Source: Oceanibaculum nanhaiense
Lineage (GTDB): Bacteria; Pseudomonadota; Alphaproteobacteria; Oceanibaculales; Oceanibaculaceae
Assembly (NCBI RefSeq): GCF_002148795.1
Contig: NZ_MPOB01000004.1
Coordinates: 1 to 64,000, forward strand
DNA length: 64,000 nucleotides
Reading direction: 5' to 3'
Below are positions 8,768-18,154 of this stretch, piece by piece; position 1 is the stretch's first letter, and each line of letters starts with the position of its first letter. The notes below the pieces were generated by a model. That model saw only the letters and a list, made by a program, of their open reading frames with translations. It did no database searches and was not told the origin of the DNA. Both the position numbers and the translations under genes were made by a program.

Positions 8768-10819
8768 TCAGGAGCCGACCACGCCGCCATCCTCGCGGAA
8801 AATCACCAGCGTCGCCGAGCGCGGGATGGCGCTGCCGCCATCCGGCCAGTGGCTGACCAGCTTGCCGGCCGCCCAGTCCTTGGGCGCGGTGGTGGCGCCC
8901 GGATGCTGCACATTCACGAAGATGGTGCGGCCGTCCGGCGTGCCGGTGATGCCGGTGATCTCCTGCCCGATGGGGCCGGTGAGGAAGCGGCGCATCTCGC
9001 CAGTTGCGGGGTCGGCGCACAGCATCTGGTTATTGCCCATGACCGCCATGTCGCCCTTGTTCTGGGCGCTCTCGCCGATATCGGTCTGGATCCACAGCCG
9101 GGCCTCGGAATCGAACCACAGCCCGTCCGGGCAGGCGAAGATGTTGTCGGCGGTCAGCTTCTGGCCGTTCGGACCGCGCCCGGCCTGCTCGTCGCCGCCC
9201 AGCACGAAGATATCCCACTGGAAGCTGGTGGCGGCATGGTCGCCCCTGGCCTCAGTCCAGCGGATGATGTGGCCATACTGGCTCTTGGCGCGCGGGTTGG
9301 CGGGATCGACCTGATCCTCGGTGCGGCGGCTGTTGTTGGTCAGGGTGAAATAGACCGCCCCGGTGCGCGGATCGACCGCCCCCCATTCCGGCCGGTCCAT
9401 CTTGGTCGCCCCGGCCTTGTCGGCGGCGAGGCGGGTGTTCACCAGGATATCGGCCAGATCGGCGAAGCCGTTCTCCGGCGTCAGCCCGTTCTGGCCCGGC
9501 GCCAGCGCCAGCCAGTCGCCGCTGCCATCGGCGTTGAAGCGCGCCACGTAGAGCGTGCCCGCGTCGAGCAGCGCGCCGCTGGCCGTGGTCGGGTCATAGG
9601 GCCGGGCCGAGACGAATTTATAGATATATTCGAAGCGCGCATCGTCGCCGGCATAGGCGACAACTGGCTTGCCTGCGACTGCCGGGGCGAACACCACGCC
9701 CTCATGCGCGAAACGGCCGAGATGGGTGCGCTTTACCGGTGCCTTGCCGGGATCGAAGGGGTCGATCTCGACAACCCAGCCGAAGCCGTTCGGCTCGTTG
9801 CGGTAATCCTCAGCCGCGCTGTCGCCGGTGCTGCTGGCGTCGAAGCGCACATACGCATCGGCACCGCCCTCGGCCAGCTCCCAGCCATAGCGCGACATGC
9901 CGCCGGCCCGCACGCCATAGCGGGCCTGCTCGCGCGGCAGGTTCGGCTTCTGGTCCTGCTGGTCGCCATTGCGGAAATAGCCGGCCCAGTTCTCCTCGGC
10001 CGCCAGATAGGTGTTCCAGGGTGTTACGCCATGGGCGCAATTGTTCAGCGTGCCGCGCGTGCGGGTGCCGTCCGGGCTGTATTTGGTGACAAGATGGGCC
10101 GTGCCGCGCACCGGGCCGGAAATCTCCATCGGCGTCAGTGCGGTGACCCGGCGGTTGTGCGGATCGGATACCACCGCCCAGGCGCCATCGGTGCCGCGCT
10201 TCACGCGCACCACGGAGATGCCGTGCCCGTTCATCTCCTTCAGCACCTCGTCATCCGCGCGCTTGCCGTTCTCCAGCAGCACCTCGCTCGATTTCAGCTC
10301 CTTGCCGGCATAGCGCGCGCTGTGCAGGAAGCGCGGCTCGACATATTCATGGTTCATGACCAGCAACCCGTCGGTCGCGCTGCCGTCGATGGGGAAGAAA
10401 TGCATGCCGTCATGGTGCATGCCCATCTGCTGCGCCTGGTCAGCGCCGCTGTTGGACGGGGCGAAGGCCGGCATGGCGCCGGAGATCGGCGTGCCCCAGG
10501 GCGCCAGCACCTGCACCTTGTAGCCCTTCGGCACCACCACCGTATCGGCGCTGCTGACCGGTACCGACTGGAAGCCGACCAGCCCGCCGGAAGCGGCCTG
10601 CGCGGTCGCGACACGGGCGACGGTATTGAGAGCGGTACCGGCGAACAGCGCGCCAACGGCGGTGGCGAGGCCGCCAACCAGCACGTCGCGGCGTTTCAGC
10701 CGGCTTTCCAGCACATCATGGAAGGTCTCGTTGGCCGACAGATTGCAGCGCGGCTCGTCGCCGGGCTGATAGTCGGGGGATTGGGTGTGATCCGGGTAAT
10801 CCTGTTCATAGGCGCTCAT
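8768..10819 (-). CDS. phoX: PhoX family alkaline phosphatase, Tat-exported
   Basis: The 683-residue protein belongs to the PhoX/DUF839 family of calcium- and iron-dependent periplasmic phosphatases that release phosphate from organic monoesters. A twin-arginine signal is visible: 'KRRDVLVGGLATAVGALFAG' starting at residue 42, long after a hydrophilic N-terminus that is usual for this family. The C-terminal part contains 'FVNVQHPG', a typical PhoX sequence. Length matches full-size PhoX proteins. The start at 10819 has GGAG 7 nt upstream on the coding strand. Two Pho-box-like elements lie 91-131 bp upstream of the start, consistent with induction by PhoB under phosphate starvation. It shares a terminator with the convergent MBL-fold gene. 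Confidence 0.93.
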   Translation of the reverse strand: MSAYEQDYPDHTQSPDYQPGDEPRCNLSANETFHDVLESRLKRRDVLVGGLATAVGALFAGTALNTVARVATAQAASGGLVGFQSVPVSSADTVVVPKGYKVQVLAPWGTPISGAMPAFAPSNSGADQAQQMGMHHDGMHFFPIDGSATDGLLVMNHEYVEPRFLHSARYAGKELKSSEVLLENGKRADDEVLKEMNGHGISVVRVKRGTDGAWAVVSDPHNRRVTALTPMEISGPVRGTAHLVTKYSPDGTRTRGTLNNCAHGVTPWNTYLAAEENWAGYFRNGDQQDQKPNLPREQARYGVRAGGMSRYGWELAEGGADAYVRFDASSTGDSAAEDYRNEPNGFGWVVEIDPFDPGKAPVKRTHLGRFAHEGVVFAPAVAGKPVVAYAGDDARFEYIYKFVSARPYDPTTASGALLDAGTLYVARFNADGSGDWLALAPGQNGLTPENGFADLADILVNTRLAADKAGATKMDRPEWGAVDPRTGAVYFTLTNNSRRTEDQVDPANPRAKSQYGHIIRWTEARGDHAATSFQWDIFVLGGDEQAGRGPNGQKLTADNIFACPDGLWFDSEARLWIQTDIGESAQNKGDMAVMGNNQMLCADPATGEMRRFLTGPIGQEITGITGTPDGRTIFVNVQHPGATTAPKDWAAGKLVSHWPDGGSAIPRSATLVIFREDGGVVGS

Positions 10820-10909
10820 CGGCTTGCTCCGCAGCTAGGAGGGAAAAGCTGCATGGCGGGCCGGTTCGCCGGCACGCTCTGCTTGCAGCTCTCCTTCTAT
10901 CGCCGGGGC

Positions 10910-10950
10910 GTTACAGTTGATTGTCAGCAATGGTGACGGAATGGTGTCAG
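10910..10950 (-). promoter_or_regulatory. Two tandem Pho-box-like PhoB sites upstream of phoX
   Basis: Read on the phoX strand, 10950-10933 is CTGACAC-CATT-CCGTCAC and 10927-10910 is CTGACAA-TCAA-CTGTAAC. Each has two 7-mers resembling CTGTCAT separated by 4 bp, so half-sites repeat every 11 bp within a box, as in the Pho box (consensus CTGTCAT-N4-CTGTCAY). Five bp separate the two boxes. The better box matches 11 of 14 half-site positions. Confidence 0.6.
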
Positions 10951-11048
10951 TCGCGGACGCTTCCGTGGAAGCGGCAAAGCCTCTAGGCTGACGTCAGGGG
11001 AGCGCTTCGAAAGGGGGGCGCCCTGAAGGAAACCTGGCCGGGGGCTCA

Positions 11049-11642
11049 ATGGCCCATGACAAGCGCAATCAGCGGGTGACGGGTCACGGTACCGGCAACG
11101 GCGCCTTTCGCATTGCCGACCGGATGCCTGACGGGATCGATTCCCTGCTGCAGGGCATCCTCGACTATTTCCTGGCCCATCTCCGGGAAAGCGACGCGGT
11201 CATCCGCAAGGCGCAGATCGATCCGCTGGCCTTTCACAAGGCGCTGCCGAAGGTCTGGATCTATGAGCGGATCGCGAAGCATGATTTCGTCTGCCGCCTG
11301 GCCGGCGACGATGTCCGCAGCATGTATGCCCGTCCGATTGTCGGCTGCTCCCTCTTGGACCTGATCCGCGTGCAGCATGCGCCGGACGTGATGGCGCATC
11401 ACGAAGCGATCCTGGCCACGCCGGGCGTCGGCTATATGACGGGCCGCGTCTATCTGCAGAGCCTGGAGCGGTATGGCATCGGCGAACGGCTGCTGCTGCC
11501 GGCACTGGACGAGGAGGGTCGTCCCAGCTTTATCTGGGGCGCCACCAGCTATAACATCGCGGAAATGGATGACAGATCGGATGTCACGGGGCCAAACCGC
11601 CTGCTGATACCGCTCACCGCCTTCTCTGCCGAGTCTTGCTGA
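11049..11642 (+). CDS. PAS_5 domain protein
   Basis: The 197-residue soluble protein matches the PAS_5 type single-domain proteins that are common and multicopy in Rhodospirillales. Visible hallmarks are 'LPKVWIYERIAKHDFVCRLAGDDV' in the middle (about 56-79) and 'YGIGERLLLPALDEEGRP' near residue 145. It has no kinase, GGDEF or DNA-binding output domain. Whether it binds a ligand or is a regulatory adaptor is unknown. The nitronate monooxygenase gene begins 12 bp downstream, so the two are likely co-transcribed. A second PAS_5 protein is encoded at 29749-30303. Confidence 0.8.
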   Translation: MAHDKRNQRVTGHGTGNGAFRIADRMPDGIDSLLQGILDYFLAHLRESDAVIRKAQIDPLAFHKALPKVWIYERIAKHDFVCRLAGDDVRSMYARPIVGCSLLDLIRVQHAPDVMAHHEAILATPGVGYMTGRVYLQSLERYGIGERLLLPALDEEGRPSFIWGATSYNIAEMDDRSDVTGPNRLLIPLTAFSAESC

Positions 11643-11654
11643 CAGGAAAATCCC

Positions 11655-12629
11655 ATGCCGATCCGCACCCGCCTGACCGAGCGCCTCGATCTGCGCCATC
11701 CCATCATGCTGGCGCCGATGGCGCTGGTCTCCGGCGGGGCGCTGGCATCCGCCGTCACCGGGGCCGGCGGGCTTGGCATGATCGGCGGCGGTTATGGCGA
11801 CGAGGCGTGGCTTCGGCGTGAACTGGCGGCGGCCGGTAACCAGCGCGTCGGCTGCGGCTTCATCACCTGGTCGCTGGCGCAGCAACCGCATCTGCTGGAT
11901 CTGGCGCTGGAGCACAGGCCGGCGGCGGTCATGCTGTCCTTCGGCGATCCGGCCCCCTTCGCGCCGAAGGTGAAGGCTGCGGGGATCCCGCTGATCTGCC
12001 AGGTGCAGACCCTTGCCCATGCACGCGAAGCGCTGGCGGCGGGCGCCGATATTCTGGTGGCGCAGGGTACGGAGGCGGGCGGCCATGGGGCGACGCGCGG
12101 GACCATTGCGCTGGCTCCGGCAGTGGTCGATCTGGTGAGCCGGAACGCACCGGAGACGCTGGTGCTGGCGGCGGGCGGTATTGCCGACGGGCGCGGGCTG
12201 GCGGCGGCGCTGGCGCTGGGTGCGGATGGGGTGCTGGTCGGCACGCGCTTCTACGCGGCTGCCGAATCGCTGGCGCCGGACGCGGTGAAGCGTCGGATCA
12301 CCGATATCGGCGGCGACGATACGCTGCGCACCAGCGTGTTCGACATCGTGCGGGAGAAGGATTGGCCGAAGCCCTTCACCATCCGCGGCGCGCGTAATGC
12401 GCTGACGGCGGAATGGCAGGGGCGCGAGGCCGAACTGGCTGCCGAGGGCAAGGGGGCGGTGGACCGCTACAACCAGGCTGTCTCGGCGCTGGATCTGGAA
12501 ATCATGGGGGTGTTCGCCGGAGAGGGGGCCGATCTGATTGCCGATGTGGCGCCGGCCGCCACTCTCCTGGAACGTATGGCGGGCGAAGCCGAGGCGGCGC
12601 TAACCCGCGCCGCCTCTCTGATCGGCTAG
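11655..12629 (+). CDS. Nitronate monooxygenase family FMN enzyme
   Basis: The 324-residue protein is a TIM-barrel flavoenzyme of the 2-nitropropane dioxygenase/nitronate monooxygenase family, which oxidises alkyl nitronates such as propionate 3-nitronate using FMN and oxygen. Motifs in order: 'PIMLAPMALVSGG' at the N-terminus, 'AQGTEAGGHG' near residue 135 (with the conserved His and the phosphate-binding region) and 'LAAGGIADGRGLAAALALGADGVLVGT' near 173-198. Length is normal for the family. It follows the PAS_5 gene by 12 bp with AGGAAA ahead of the ATG. It converges on a small membrane protein gene with 2 bp between stops. Enoyl-ACP reductase FabK is related, but nothing here specifically favours it. 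Confidence 0.88.
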   Translation: MPIRTRLTERLDLRHPIMLAPMALVSGGALASAVTGAGGLGMIGGGYGDEAWLRRELAAAGNQRVGCGFITWSLAQQPHLLDLALEHRPAAVMLSFGDPAPFAPKVKAAGIPLICQVQTLAHAREALAAGADILVAQGTEAGGHGATRGTIALAPAVVDLVSRNAPETLVLAAGGIADGRGLAAALALGADGVLVGTRFYAAAESLAPDAVKRRITDIGGDDTLRTSVFDIVREKDWPKPFTIRGARNALTAEWQGREAELAAEGKGAVDRYNQAVSALDLEIMGVFAGEGADLIADVAPAATLLERMAGEAEAALTRAASLIG

Positions 12630-12631
12630 GG

Positions 12632-12817
12632 TCAGTTGATCGTCGGGACACTGCCGCCCAGCACGCCAAACAGGCGCAGCAGCCAGATCACGACCAGAAT
12701 CACCACGACGATGTTCAGGATCGATTTGATCTTGTGATCCATCGGGATGTAGCGGTTGATCGCCCACAGTACGACGCCGACGATAACAAGAGTAAGAATC
12801 AAGGAAATAACCGACAT
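12632..12817 (-). CDS. Small two-helix membrane protein (Thivi_2564-like)
   Basis: This 61-residue protein has two hydrophobic segments (about residues 3-20 and 33-53) separated by 'NRYIPMDHKIK'. The pattern matches the small inner-membrane proteins annotated as Thivi_2564 family, whose function is unknown. A very strong ribosome site (AGGAGGGCAGAA) precedes the ATG, which supports real expression despite the short length. It stands alone between two larger transcription units. Confidence 0.75.
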   Translation of the reverse strand: MSVISLILTLVIVGVVLWAINRYIPMDHKIKSILNIVVVILVVIWLLRLFGVLGGSVPTIN

Positions 12818-12984
12818 TTCTGCCCTCCTGGCCCTGCGGGTATAGTCGTTCCCGAATCAGGGCCGAAAATTATTTCGAACAGCCCAGGAAACCGGCCAGG
12901 AAAACGGCGCGATCTCTTGGTTCGTCCTGGAGTAACGCAGAAGGACGCGTTTGGTTCTCTTGTCGGTTGAAAAAAAGCGGTGCT

Positions 12985-13461
12985 CTATTCCGCGGCGTCG
13001 GTCTTGCCGTGCGGCTGCGCCCAGCGGTCCAGCGCATGATCGTCGCTCTCGCGGGCATCGACCCACTGCGCGCTGTCGCCGGTTTCCTCCAGCTTCCAGA
13101 AAGGGGCCTTGGTCTTCAGATAATCCATCAGGAACATGGCGGACTCGAAGGCCGCCTGCCGGTGCGCCGAGGCGGTGACCACCAGCACGATGCGGTCGCC
13201 CGGTTCCAGCCGGCCATAGCGGTGGATGATCAGGCTGGCCTGCAGCGGCCAGCGTTCCTGTGCCTCGGCCTCGATCTTGGCCAGCGCCTTTTCGGTCATG
13301 CCGGGATAATGCTCCAGCGTCATCGCACCGATGCTGGCATTGCCAGCCATGTCGCGCACGAGGCCGACGAAGCTGGCCACGCCGCCGATGGCACGGTTGC
13401 CGTCGGTCAGCGCCGCAATCTCCGCGCTGATGTCGAAATCCTCGCGCTGCACCCGGATCAT
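12985..13461 (-). CDS. moaE: Molybdopterin synthase catalytic subunit MoaE
   Basis: The 158-residue protein is the large subunit of molybdopterin synthase, which inserts sulfur into cyclic pyranopterin monophosphate to make molybdopterin. The conserved 'HRQAAFESAMFLMDYLKTKA' region and following 'PFWKLEE' (about residues 103-130) contain the active-site Lys residues and the pocket for the MoaD tail. 'EHYPGMTEKAL' is a further family motif. The gene lies 3 bp after moaD and closes a leftward run uvrC-pgsA-mobB-moeA-moaD-moaE. Confidence 0.95.
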   Translation of the reverse strand: MIRVQREDFDISAEIAALTDGNRAIGGVASFVGLVRDMAGNASIGAMTLEHYPGMTEKALAKIEAEAQERWPLQASLIIHRYGRLEPGDRIVLVVTASAHRQAAFESAMFLMDYLKTKAPFWKLEETGDSAQWVDARESDDHALDRWAQPHGKTDAAE

Positions 13462-13464
13462 GGC

Positions 13465-13716
13465 CTATCCCCCCGTCACCGGCGGGAAGATCGCCACCTC
13501 GTCGTCCGGCTTAAGCGGATGGTCGGGGCGGACATATTCCTGATTCACCGCGACCTTCACCACGCGGGCATCCTTCAGCGCCTCGGCATAGCCGGGGCCG
13601 CGCGCCTTCAGCCAGTCCAGCAGCCCGGCCACGTCGGTGACCTCGGCGGGGGGCGAGACCTCTTCCTCGGCGGTACCGATCTTCTGGCGCACCCAGGCGA
13701 AATAGAGCAGCTTCAC
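13465..13716 (-). CDS. moaD: Molybdopterin synthase sulfur carrier MoaD
   Basis: This 83-residue ubiquitin-like protein ends in the essential diglycine ('FPPVTGG'), which is adenylated and thiocarboxylated so that MoaE can transfer the sulfur. The N-terminus 'MKLLYFAWVRQKIG' is typical. Its start overlaps the moeA stop by 4 bp and moaE follows after 3 bp, so the three genes are translationally linked. Confidence 0.95.
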   Translation of the reverse strand: MKLLYFAWVRQKIGTAEEEVSPPAEVTDVAGLLDWLKARGPGYAEALKDARVVKVAVNQEYVRPDHPLKPDDEVAIFPPVTGG

Positions 13717-14984
13717 AGTCCGACCTCGCTGAACGGCAGATAGGGAACCACGGAACCGGCCGCGATCCGCGTCGCCTCCTCGGGCAGTTCGACCAGCCCG
13801 TCGGCGGCGACCATGGAGGATAGCACACCGGCCCCGTCCTGTTCGAATCGATGGGCGACGAGCTGGCCGTCGCCGCGCCGCTCCAGCCGCACGCGGACAT
13901 ATTCGCGGCGGTCCTGCTTCTTCTTGTAGTCGAAGCCCGCCAGCACGGGAAACAGCCGGGGCTCGCTCTCCTCCGCGCCCGACAGGCGCTCGATGATCGG
14001 CCGGGCGACGCGCAGGAAGGTGACCATGACCGCGACCGGATTGCCCGGCAGGCCGATGAAGGCGGTGCCTTTCACCTGGCCCAGCGCCACCGGGCGGCCC
14101 GGCTTGATCGCCAGCCGCCAGAAATAGAGCGAGCCCAGCGCCTCCACGGCGGCTTTCACGTGATCCTCCTCGCCGCCGGACACACCGCCCGAGGTGATCA
14201 GCAGATCATGCGCGCCGGCGGCCCGGTCCAGCGCCTGGGTGATCGCCTGCCGGTCGTCGGGCAGGATGCCGAGATCGGTGACGGCGCAGCCCATGCCGTC
14301 CAGCAAGGCCGCCAGGGTGAAGCGGTTGGAATCGTAGATGCCGCCGGCGGGCAGCGGAGCGGGCGGGTCGCGCACCTCGTCGCCGGTGGAGAAGATCGCC
14401 ACGCGCAGCGGCACGTGTACCGGCAATTCGGTCAGCCCTTGCGCGGCGGCCAGGCCGATATCCTGCGGCCGCAGCTTCTGGCCCTGGCGCAGGAGGCTGT
14501 CGCCCTGCCGCACATCCTCGCCGGCCGCGCGCCGGTTGGCGCCGCGCTTGATGCCGGCGGGGATGACCACATGCCCATCCTCCTCCCGGCAATCCTCCTG
14601 CATCATCACCGTGTCGGGGCCGCTGTTGCCTTCGCCGGAGGGCATCGGCGCGCCGGTGAAGATGCGGATGGCGGTGCCGCGCCGGGCCGGACCATCCAGC
14701 GTGTGGCCGGCGGCGACGCGCCCGGCCAGCGGCAGCCGGACCTCGCCCTCGGCGGGCAGATCGTCGAAATAGACGGCATAGCCATCGACGGCGGAATTAT
14801 CGTGCGGCGGCACGTTCAGCCGCGCCGTCAGCGGTTCTGCGAGGCAGCGCCCCAGCGCGGCGCGTAGCGGCACACTCTCCATCGCCGTCAGCGGCGCTAG
14901 CCGGCCGCGCAGTTCGGCAAGCGCCTCCGCGACCGGAATCAGCCGGCCGCCAAAAGCGAAGCAATCGTCGGTAAGCTGTGCCAT
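13713..14984 (-). CDS. moeA: Molybdopterin molybdotransferase MoeA
   Basis: The 423-residue protein inserts molybdate into adenylylated molybdopterin, the last general step of Moco synthesis. Visible motifs are 'PPHDNSAVDGYAV' near residue 58, 'TGAPMPSG' near 110, 'STGDEV' near 200 and the MoCF-domain sequences 'DLLITSGGVSGGEEDHVK' and 'FIGLPGNPVAVMV'. All expected domains are present and length is normal (about 400). It lies 13 bp downstream of mobB and overlaps moaD by 4 bp. Confidence 0.95.
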   Translation of the reverse strand: MAQLTDDCFAFGGRLIPVAEALAELRGRLAPLTAMESVPLRAALGRCLAEPLTARLNVPPHDNSAVDGYAVYFDDLPAEGEVRLPLAGRVAAGHTLDGPARRGTAIRIFTGAPMPSGEGNSGPDTVMMQEDCREEDGHVVIPAGIKRGANRRAAGEDVRQGDSLLRQGQKLRPQDIGLAAAQGLTELPVHVPLRVAIFSTGDEVRDPPAPLPAGGIYDSNRFTLAALLDGMGCAVTDLGILPDDRQAITQALDRAAGAHDLLITSGGVSGGEEDHVKAAVEALGSLYFWRLAIKPGRPVALGQVKGTAFIGLPGNPVAVMVTFLRVARPIIERLSGAEESEPRLFPVLAGFDYKKKQDRREYVRVRLERRGDGQLVAHRFEQDGAGVLSSMVAADGLVELPEEATRIAAGSVVPYLPFSEVGL

Positions 14985-14997
14985 GGGAAGATACTGG

Positions 14998-15501
14998 TCA
15001 GCGTTGCGACAGACCGCAATGGGTCAAAATGAACCGGACGATAGCGTCCGGATCGCTGATCGGCAGCACCGGCACTTTTGCATCCTCCAGTACCGCGTCG
15101 CTGGCGATGGCGACAACCTTCGGATCGTCGCGGTAGAGCGGCGGTTTGCCGACCGAGGGGCGATAGACTTCCAGCTTGTCATGGCCTTCATGCTTGAAGC
15201 CCTCGACCAGCAGCAGATCGACCGGCGTCATGTTGCGGGTAAGGTCGGTCAGCGTCGGTTCCGGCGCGCCGCGATGCTCGTGCATCAGCGCCCAGCGCGC
15301 GGCGGAGCTGATCATCACCTCAGTCGCGCCGGCCTCGCGGTGCTGGTAGGAATCCTTGCCGGGCTGGTCCACATCGAAGGCGTGATGCGCGTGCTTCACC
15401 GTGGAAACCGTGATGCCGGTGCGCACCAGCAGCGGAATCAGGCTGGTCAGCAGGGTGGTCTTGCCGCTGCCGCTCCAGCCGGCGACGCCGAAAATCTTCA
15501 T
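14998..15501 (-). CDS. mobB: MobB, molybdopterin-guanine dinucleotide adaptor
   Basis: The 167-residue P-loop protein opens with 'MKIFGVAGWSGSGKTTL', a Walker A motif at residues 8-16, followed by 'VSTVKHAHHAFDVDQPGKDS', the characteristic MobB sequence. MobB binds GTP and assists MobA in forming molybdopterin guanine dinucleotide. MobA itself is not in the window. The gene sits between pgsA (26 bp upstream) and moeA, all leftward. Confidence 0.93.
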   Translation of the reverse strand: MKIFGVAGWSGSGKTTLLTSLIPLLVRTGITVSTVKHAHHAFDVDQPGKDSYQHREAGATEVMISSAARWALMHEHRGAPEPTLTDLTRNMTPVDLLLVEGFKHEGHDKLEVYRPSVGKPPLYRDDPKVVAIASDAVLEDAKVPVLPISDPDAIVRFILTHCGLSQR

Positions 15502-15526
15502 TGCGGGTCTGTCTGTCTGCGGAACA

Positions 15527-16171
15527 TCATTCGGCGGGTGGCGACGATTGCGCCGGCTTCAGCGGTTGCTGTGCCGGCGTCTGGCGCGCATCTTCCGCCC
15601 GCATGTGGCGGATGCCGGCGCGCAGATAGTCATAGCCGGTGATCAGCGTCAGCCCGGCGGCGCCCCACAGCAGCACCTCGCCAATCACCGTGATCGGCAG
15701 GGTCAGCTTCAGCAGCGGGTTCAGCACCCCGTTCCCGGCATCGCCGACAATCAGCACGGCGATGGCGACCATCTGCAGGCCGGTCTTCCATTTGGCGAGC
15801 CAGGTGACCGGCAGGCTGATTGCGGTGCCGGCGAGGAATTCGCGCAGACCGGAAACCAGGATTTCCCGGCACAATATGACCAGCACGGCCAGCACGCTCA
15901 GCTCGCTGACCCGTTCCGCATGCACCAGCATCAGCAGGGCTGCGGCGACGAACAGCTTGTCGGCGATGGGGTCTAGGAACCGGCCGAAGGCGGAAATCTG
16001 CCCCATGGTGCGCGCGAAATAGCCATCGAAATAATCGGTGACGGCGGCCAGCACGAACAGGCCGCAGGCCAGCCAGCGATACAGCGGCGCGTCGAAAAAC
16101 AGCAAGGCCACGAGACCTGGAATCGCGAGGATTCGCGACAGGGTCAACAGGTTCGGCAGGCTGGTCAGCAT
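15527..16171 (-). CDS. pgsA: CDP-diacylglycerol-glycerol-3-phosphate phosphatidyltransferase
   Basis: The 214-residue inner-membrane enzyme makes phosphatidylglycerophosphate, the first committed step to phosphatidylglycerol and cardiolipin. The CDP-alcohol phosphotransferase signature D-G-x2-A-R-x8-G-x3-D-x3-D is complete within 'DGYFARTMGQISAFGRFLD' plus 'PIAD' (about residues 49-71). About five hydrophobic segments are visible. The start 'MLTSLPNLLTLSRI' is typical of PgsA. It follows uvrC by 42 bp on the same strand, a pairing seen in many proteobacteria. The hydrophilic C-terminal tail (last 35 or so residues) is longer than in E. coli. Confidence 0.93.
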   Translation of the reverse strand: MLTSLPNLLTLSRILAIPGLVALLFFDAPLYRWLACGLFVLAAVTDYFDGYFARTMGQISAFGRFLDPIADKLFVAAALLMLVHAERVSELSVLAVLVILCREILVSGLREFLAGTAISLPVTWLAKWKTGLQMVAIAVLIVGDAGNGVLNPLLKLTLPITVIGEVLLWGAAGLTLITGYDYLRAGIRHMRAEDARQTPAQQPLKPAQSSPPAE

Positions 16172-16213
16172 GGGTGCCCCGATTCTCTTCGCTTCGGGAG
16201 GCGTTTCAGGACT

Positions 16214-18154
16214 TTACCCTTCCTCATGGAAATGGGCATAGATTTTTTTCGCCGTTGCCCGGCTTATTCCCTCCACCGCCTCCAGATCGGCGAGGCCGGC
16301 ACGCTCGACCGCGCGGGCGGAACCGAAATGCATCAGCAGCGCCTTCTTGCGCTTGCCGCCGATGCCGGGGATATCGTCCAGGCTGGAGCGGTGCAGTGCC
16401 TTTGCCCGTTTGGCGCGGTGCGTCTCGATGGCGAAACGGTGCGCCTCGTCGCGCAGCCGCTGCAGGAAATACAGCACCGGGTCGCGCAGTTCCATGCTGA
16501 AGGGTTCGCGGCCCGGCATGAAGAAGCGCTCGCGCCCCGCATTGCGGTCCGGTCCCTTGGCGATGGCGACCAGCGGCACATCGTCGATGCCGAGTTCCGC
16601 CAGCACCTCGACGGCGATGCCAAGCTGGCCCAGCCCGCCATCGATCAGCACCAGATCGGGCCAGGCACTGGTCTCGCGGTCCGGGTCTTCCTTCAGCGCA
16701 CGGGCGAAGCGGCGGGTCAGCACCTCGCGCATCATGCCGTAATCGTCGCCGGCCACCTCGGTCGCGCGGATGTTGAACTTGCGGTAGGCGTTCTTCATCA
16801 GCCCGTCTGGCCCGGCGACGATCATCGCGCCGATGGCGCTGGTGCCCTGGACATGGGAATTGTCATACACCTCCACCCGCTCCAGCGGCCCGTCCAGCCC
16901 GAAGGCAGCAGCCACCCCGTCCAGCAGCTTGCGCTGCGAGCTGCTTTCGGCCAGCCGCCGGCCCAGCGCCTCGCGCGCATTATTGACCGCCTGATCGATC
17001 ACCTTGCGCTTGGCGCCGCGCTGCGGCACCACCAGCTCGACCCGGTGGCCGGCGCTGAGCGCCAGCGCCTCGGCCAGCAGCTCCTGCTCATCCGGCGCAT
17101 GGCTCAGCAGGATCGCGCGCGGCGGCTCCTTATTGTCGTAGAACTGGCCGATAAAGGAGGCGAGCACCGCCGGCAGCTCCAGATTCTTCTCATGGCTGGG
17201 GAAATAGGCGCGGTTGCCGTAGTTCCGCCCGCCGCGGAAGAAGAACACCTGGATGCAGGTGCTGCCGCCTTCCTGATGCGCGGCGATCACATCGGCATCC
17301 TCCAGCCCGGCCACATTCACATCCTGATGCGCATGGATGTGCGACAGACCGCGAATACGGTCGCGGAACAGGGCGGCGGCCTCGAAATCCAGCGCCTCGC
17401 TGGCCTGCTGCATGCGCCGGGCGAGCATTTCCTGGATCTGCCGGCTCTTGCCGCTGAAGAAGTCGCGCGCCTCGCGCACCTGCTCCGCATATTGCTCCTT
17501 CGTCACATAGCCGACGCAGGGCGCGGTGCAGCGCTTGATCTGATATTGCAGGCAGGGCCGGGTGCGGCTGGCGAACATGCTGTCGGTGCAGTTGCGCAGC
17601 AGGAAGGCGCGCTGCAAGGCGGTCAGCGTCAGTTTCACGGCGCCGGCGGAGGCGAAGGGGCCGAAATAGTCGCCGGCCCCGGTGCGTGCGCCGCGATGCT
17701 TCAGGATCTGCGGGAAATCATGGTCACCGCTGATCCGGATATAGGGGAAGGATTTGTCGTCGCGCAGCAGCACATTGTAGCGCGGCATGAAGCGCTTGAT
17801 GTAATTGCTCTCGAGCAGCAGTGCCTCGACCTCGGTGTGGGTGACCACCACCTCCAGCGTCACCGTCTCGGCCACCATGCGCTGCAGCCGGTAGGGCAGG
17901 CGTTCCGGCTGGGTATAGGCGACGACGCGCTTCTTCAGGCTGCGCGCCTTGCCGACATAAAGCGCGTCGCCGCGCTTATCCAGCATGCGATAGACGCCGG
18001 GCGCATTCGGCAGGGTGCGCAGCTTTGCCTTCAGCACGGCGACGCCGCGTTCCAGCGACACGGTGGGCGCGGGTGTTGCTGCGTCCGGTTCGTGCGGGGG
18101 CTCGCGGCCCGGCGCCGGTTTGAAAGGATGAGTGTCGCGTGCTGCCTTGGCCAT
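16214..18154 (-). CDS. uvrC: Excinuclease ABC subunit UvrC
   Basis: The 646-residue protein makes both incisions in nucleotide excision repair. Domains in order: a GIY-YIG nuclease for the 3' cut ('PGVYRML' near 52 and 'ALYVGKAR' near 65), the UvrB-interacting UVR region ('[22 protein letters not shown]' near 245-266), the RNase H-like domain for the 5' cut ('[11 protein letters not shown]' near 432 and '[11 protein letters not shown]' near 520) and a C-terminal helix-hairpin-helix pair ('[15 protein letters not shown]', '[12 protein letters not shown]'). An N-terminal extension of about 35 Pro- and Ala-rich residues precedes the conserved core, so a later start is possible. Confidence 0.96.
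   Translation of the reverse strand: MAKAARDTHPFKPAPGREPPHEPDAATPAPTVSLERGVAVLKAKLRTLPNAPGVYRMLDKRGDALYVGKARSLKKRVVAYTQPERLPYRLQRMVAETVTLEVVVTHTEVEALLLESNYIKRFMPRYNVLLRDDKSFPYIRISGDHDFPQILKHRGARTGAGDYFGPFASAGAVKLTLTALQRAFLLRNCTDSMFASRTRPCLQYQIKRCTAPCVGYVTKEQYAEQVREARDFFSGKSRQIQEMLARRMQQASEALDFEAAALFRDRIRGLSHIHAHQDVNVAGLEDADVIAAHQEGGSTCIQVFFFRGGRNYGNRAYFPSHEKNLELPAVLASFIGQFYDNKEPPRAILLSHAPDEQELLAEALALSAGHRVELVVPQRGAKRKVIDQAVNNAREALGRRLAESSSQRKLLDGVAAAFGLDGPLERVEVYDNSHVQGTSAIGAMIVAGPDGLMKNAYRKFNIRATEVAGDDYGMMREVLTRRFARALKEDPDRETSAWPDLVLIDGGLGQLGIAVEVLAELGIDDVPLVAIAKGPDRNAGRERFFMPGREPFSMELRDPVLYFLQRLRDEAHRFAIETHRAKRAKALHRSSLDDIPGIGGKRKKALLMHFGSARAVERAGLADLEAVEGISRATAKKIYAHFHEEG

Noticed and set aside
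13840-13860. GTTCGAATC resembling a tRNA T-loop
   Set aside because: It lies inside moeA coding sequence and no acceptor or anticodon stem can be built around it.
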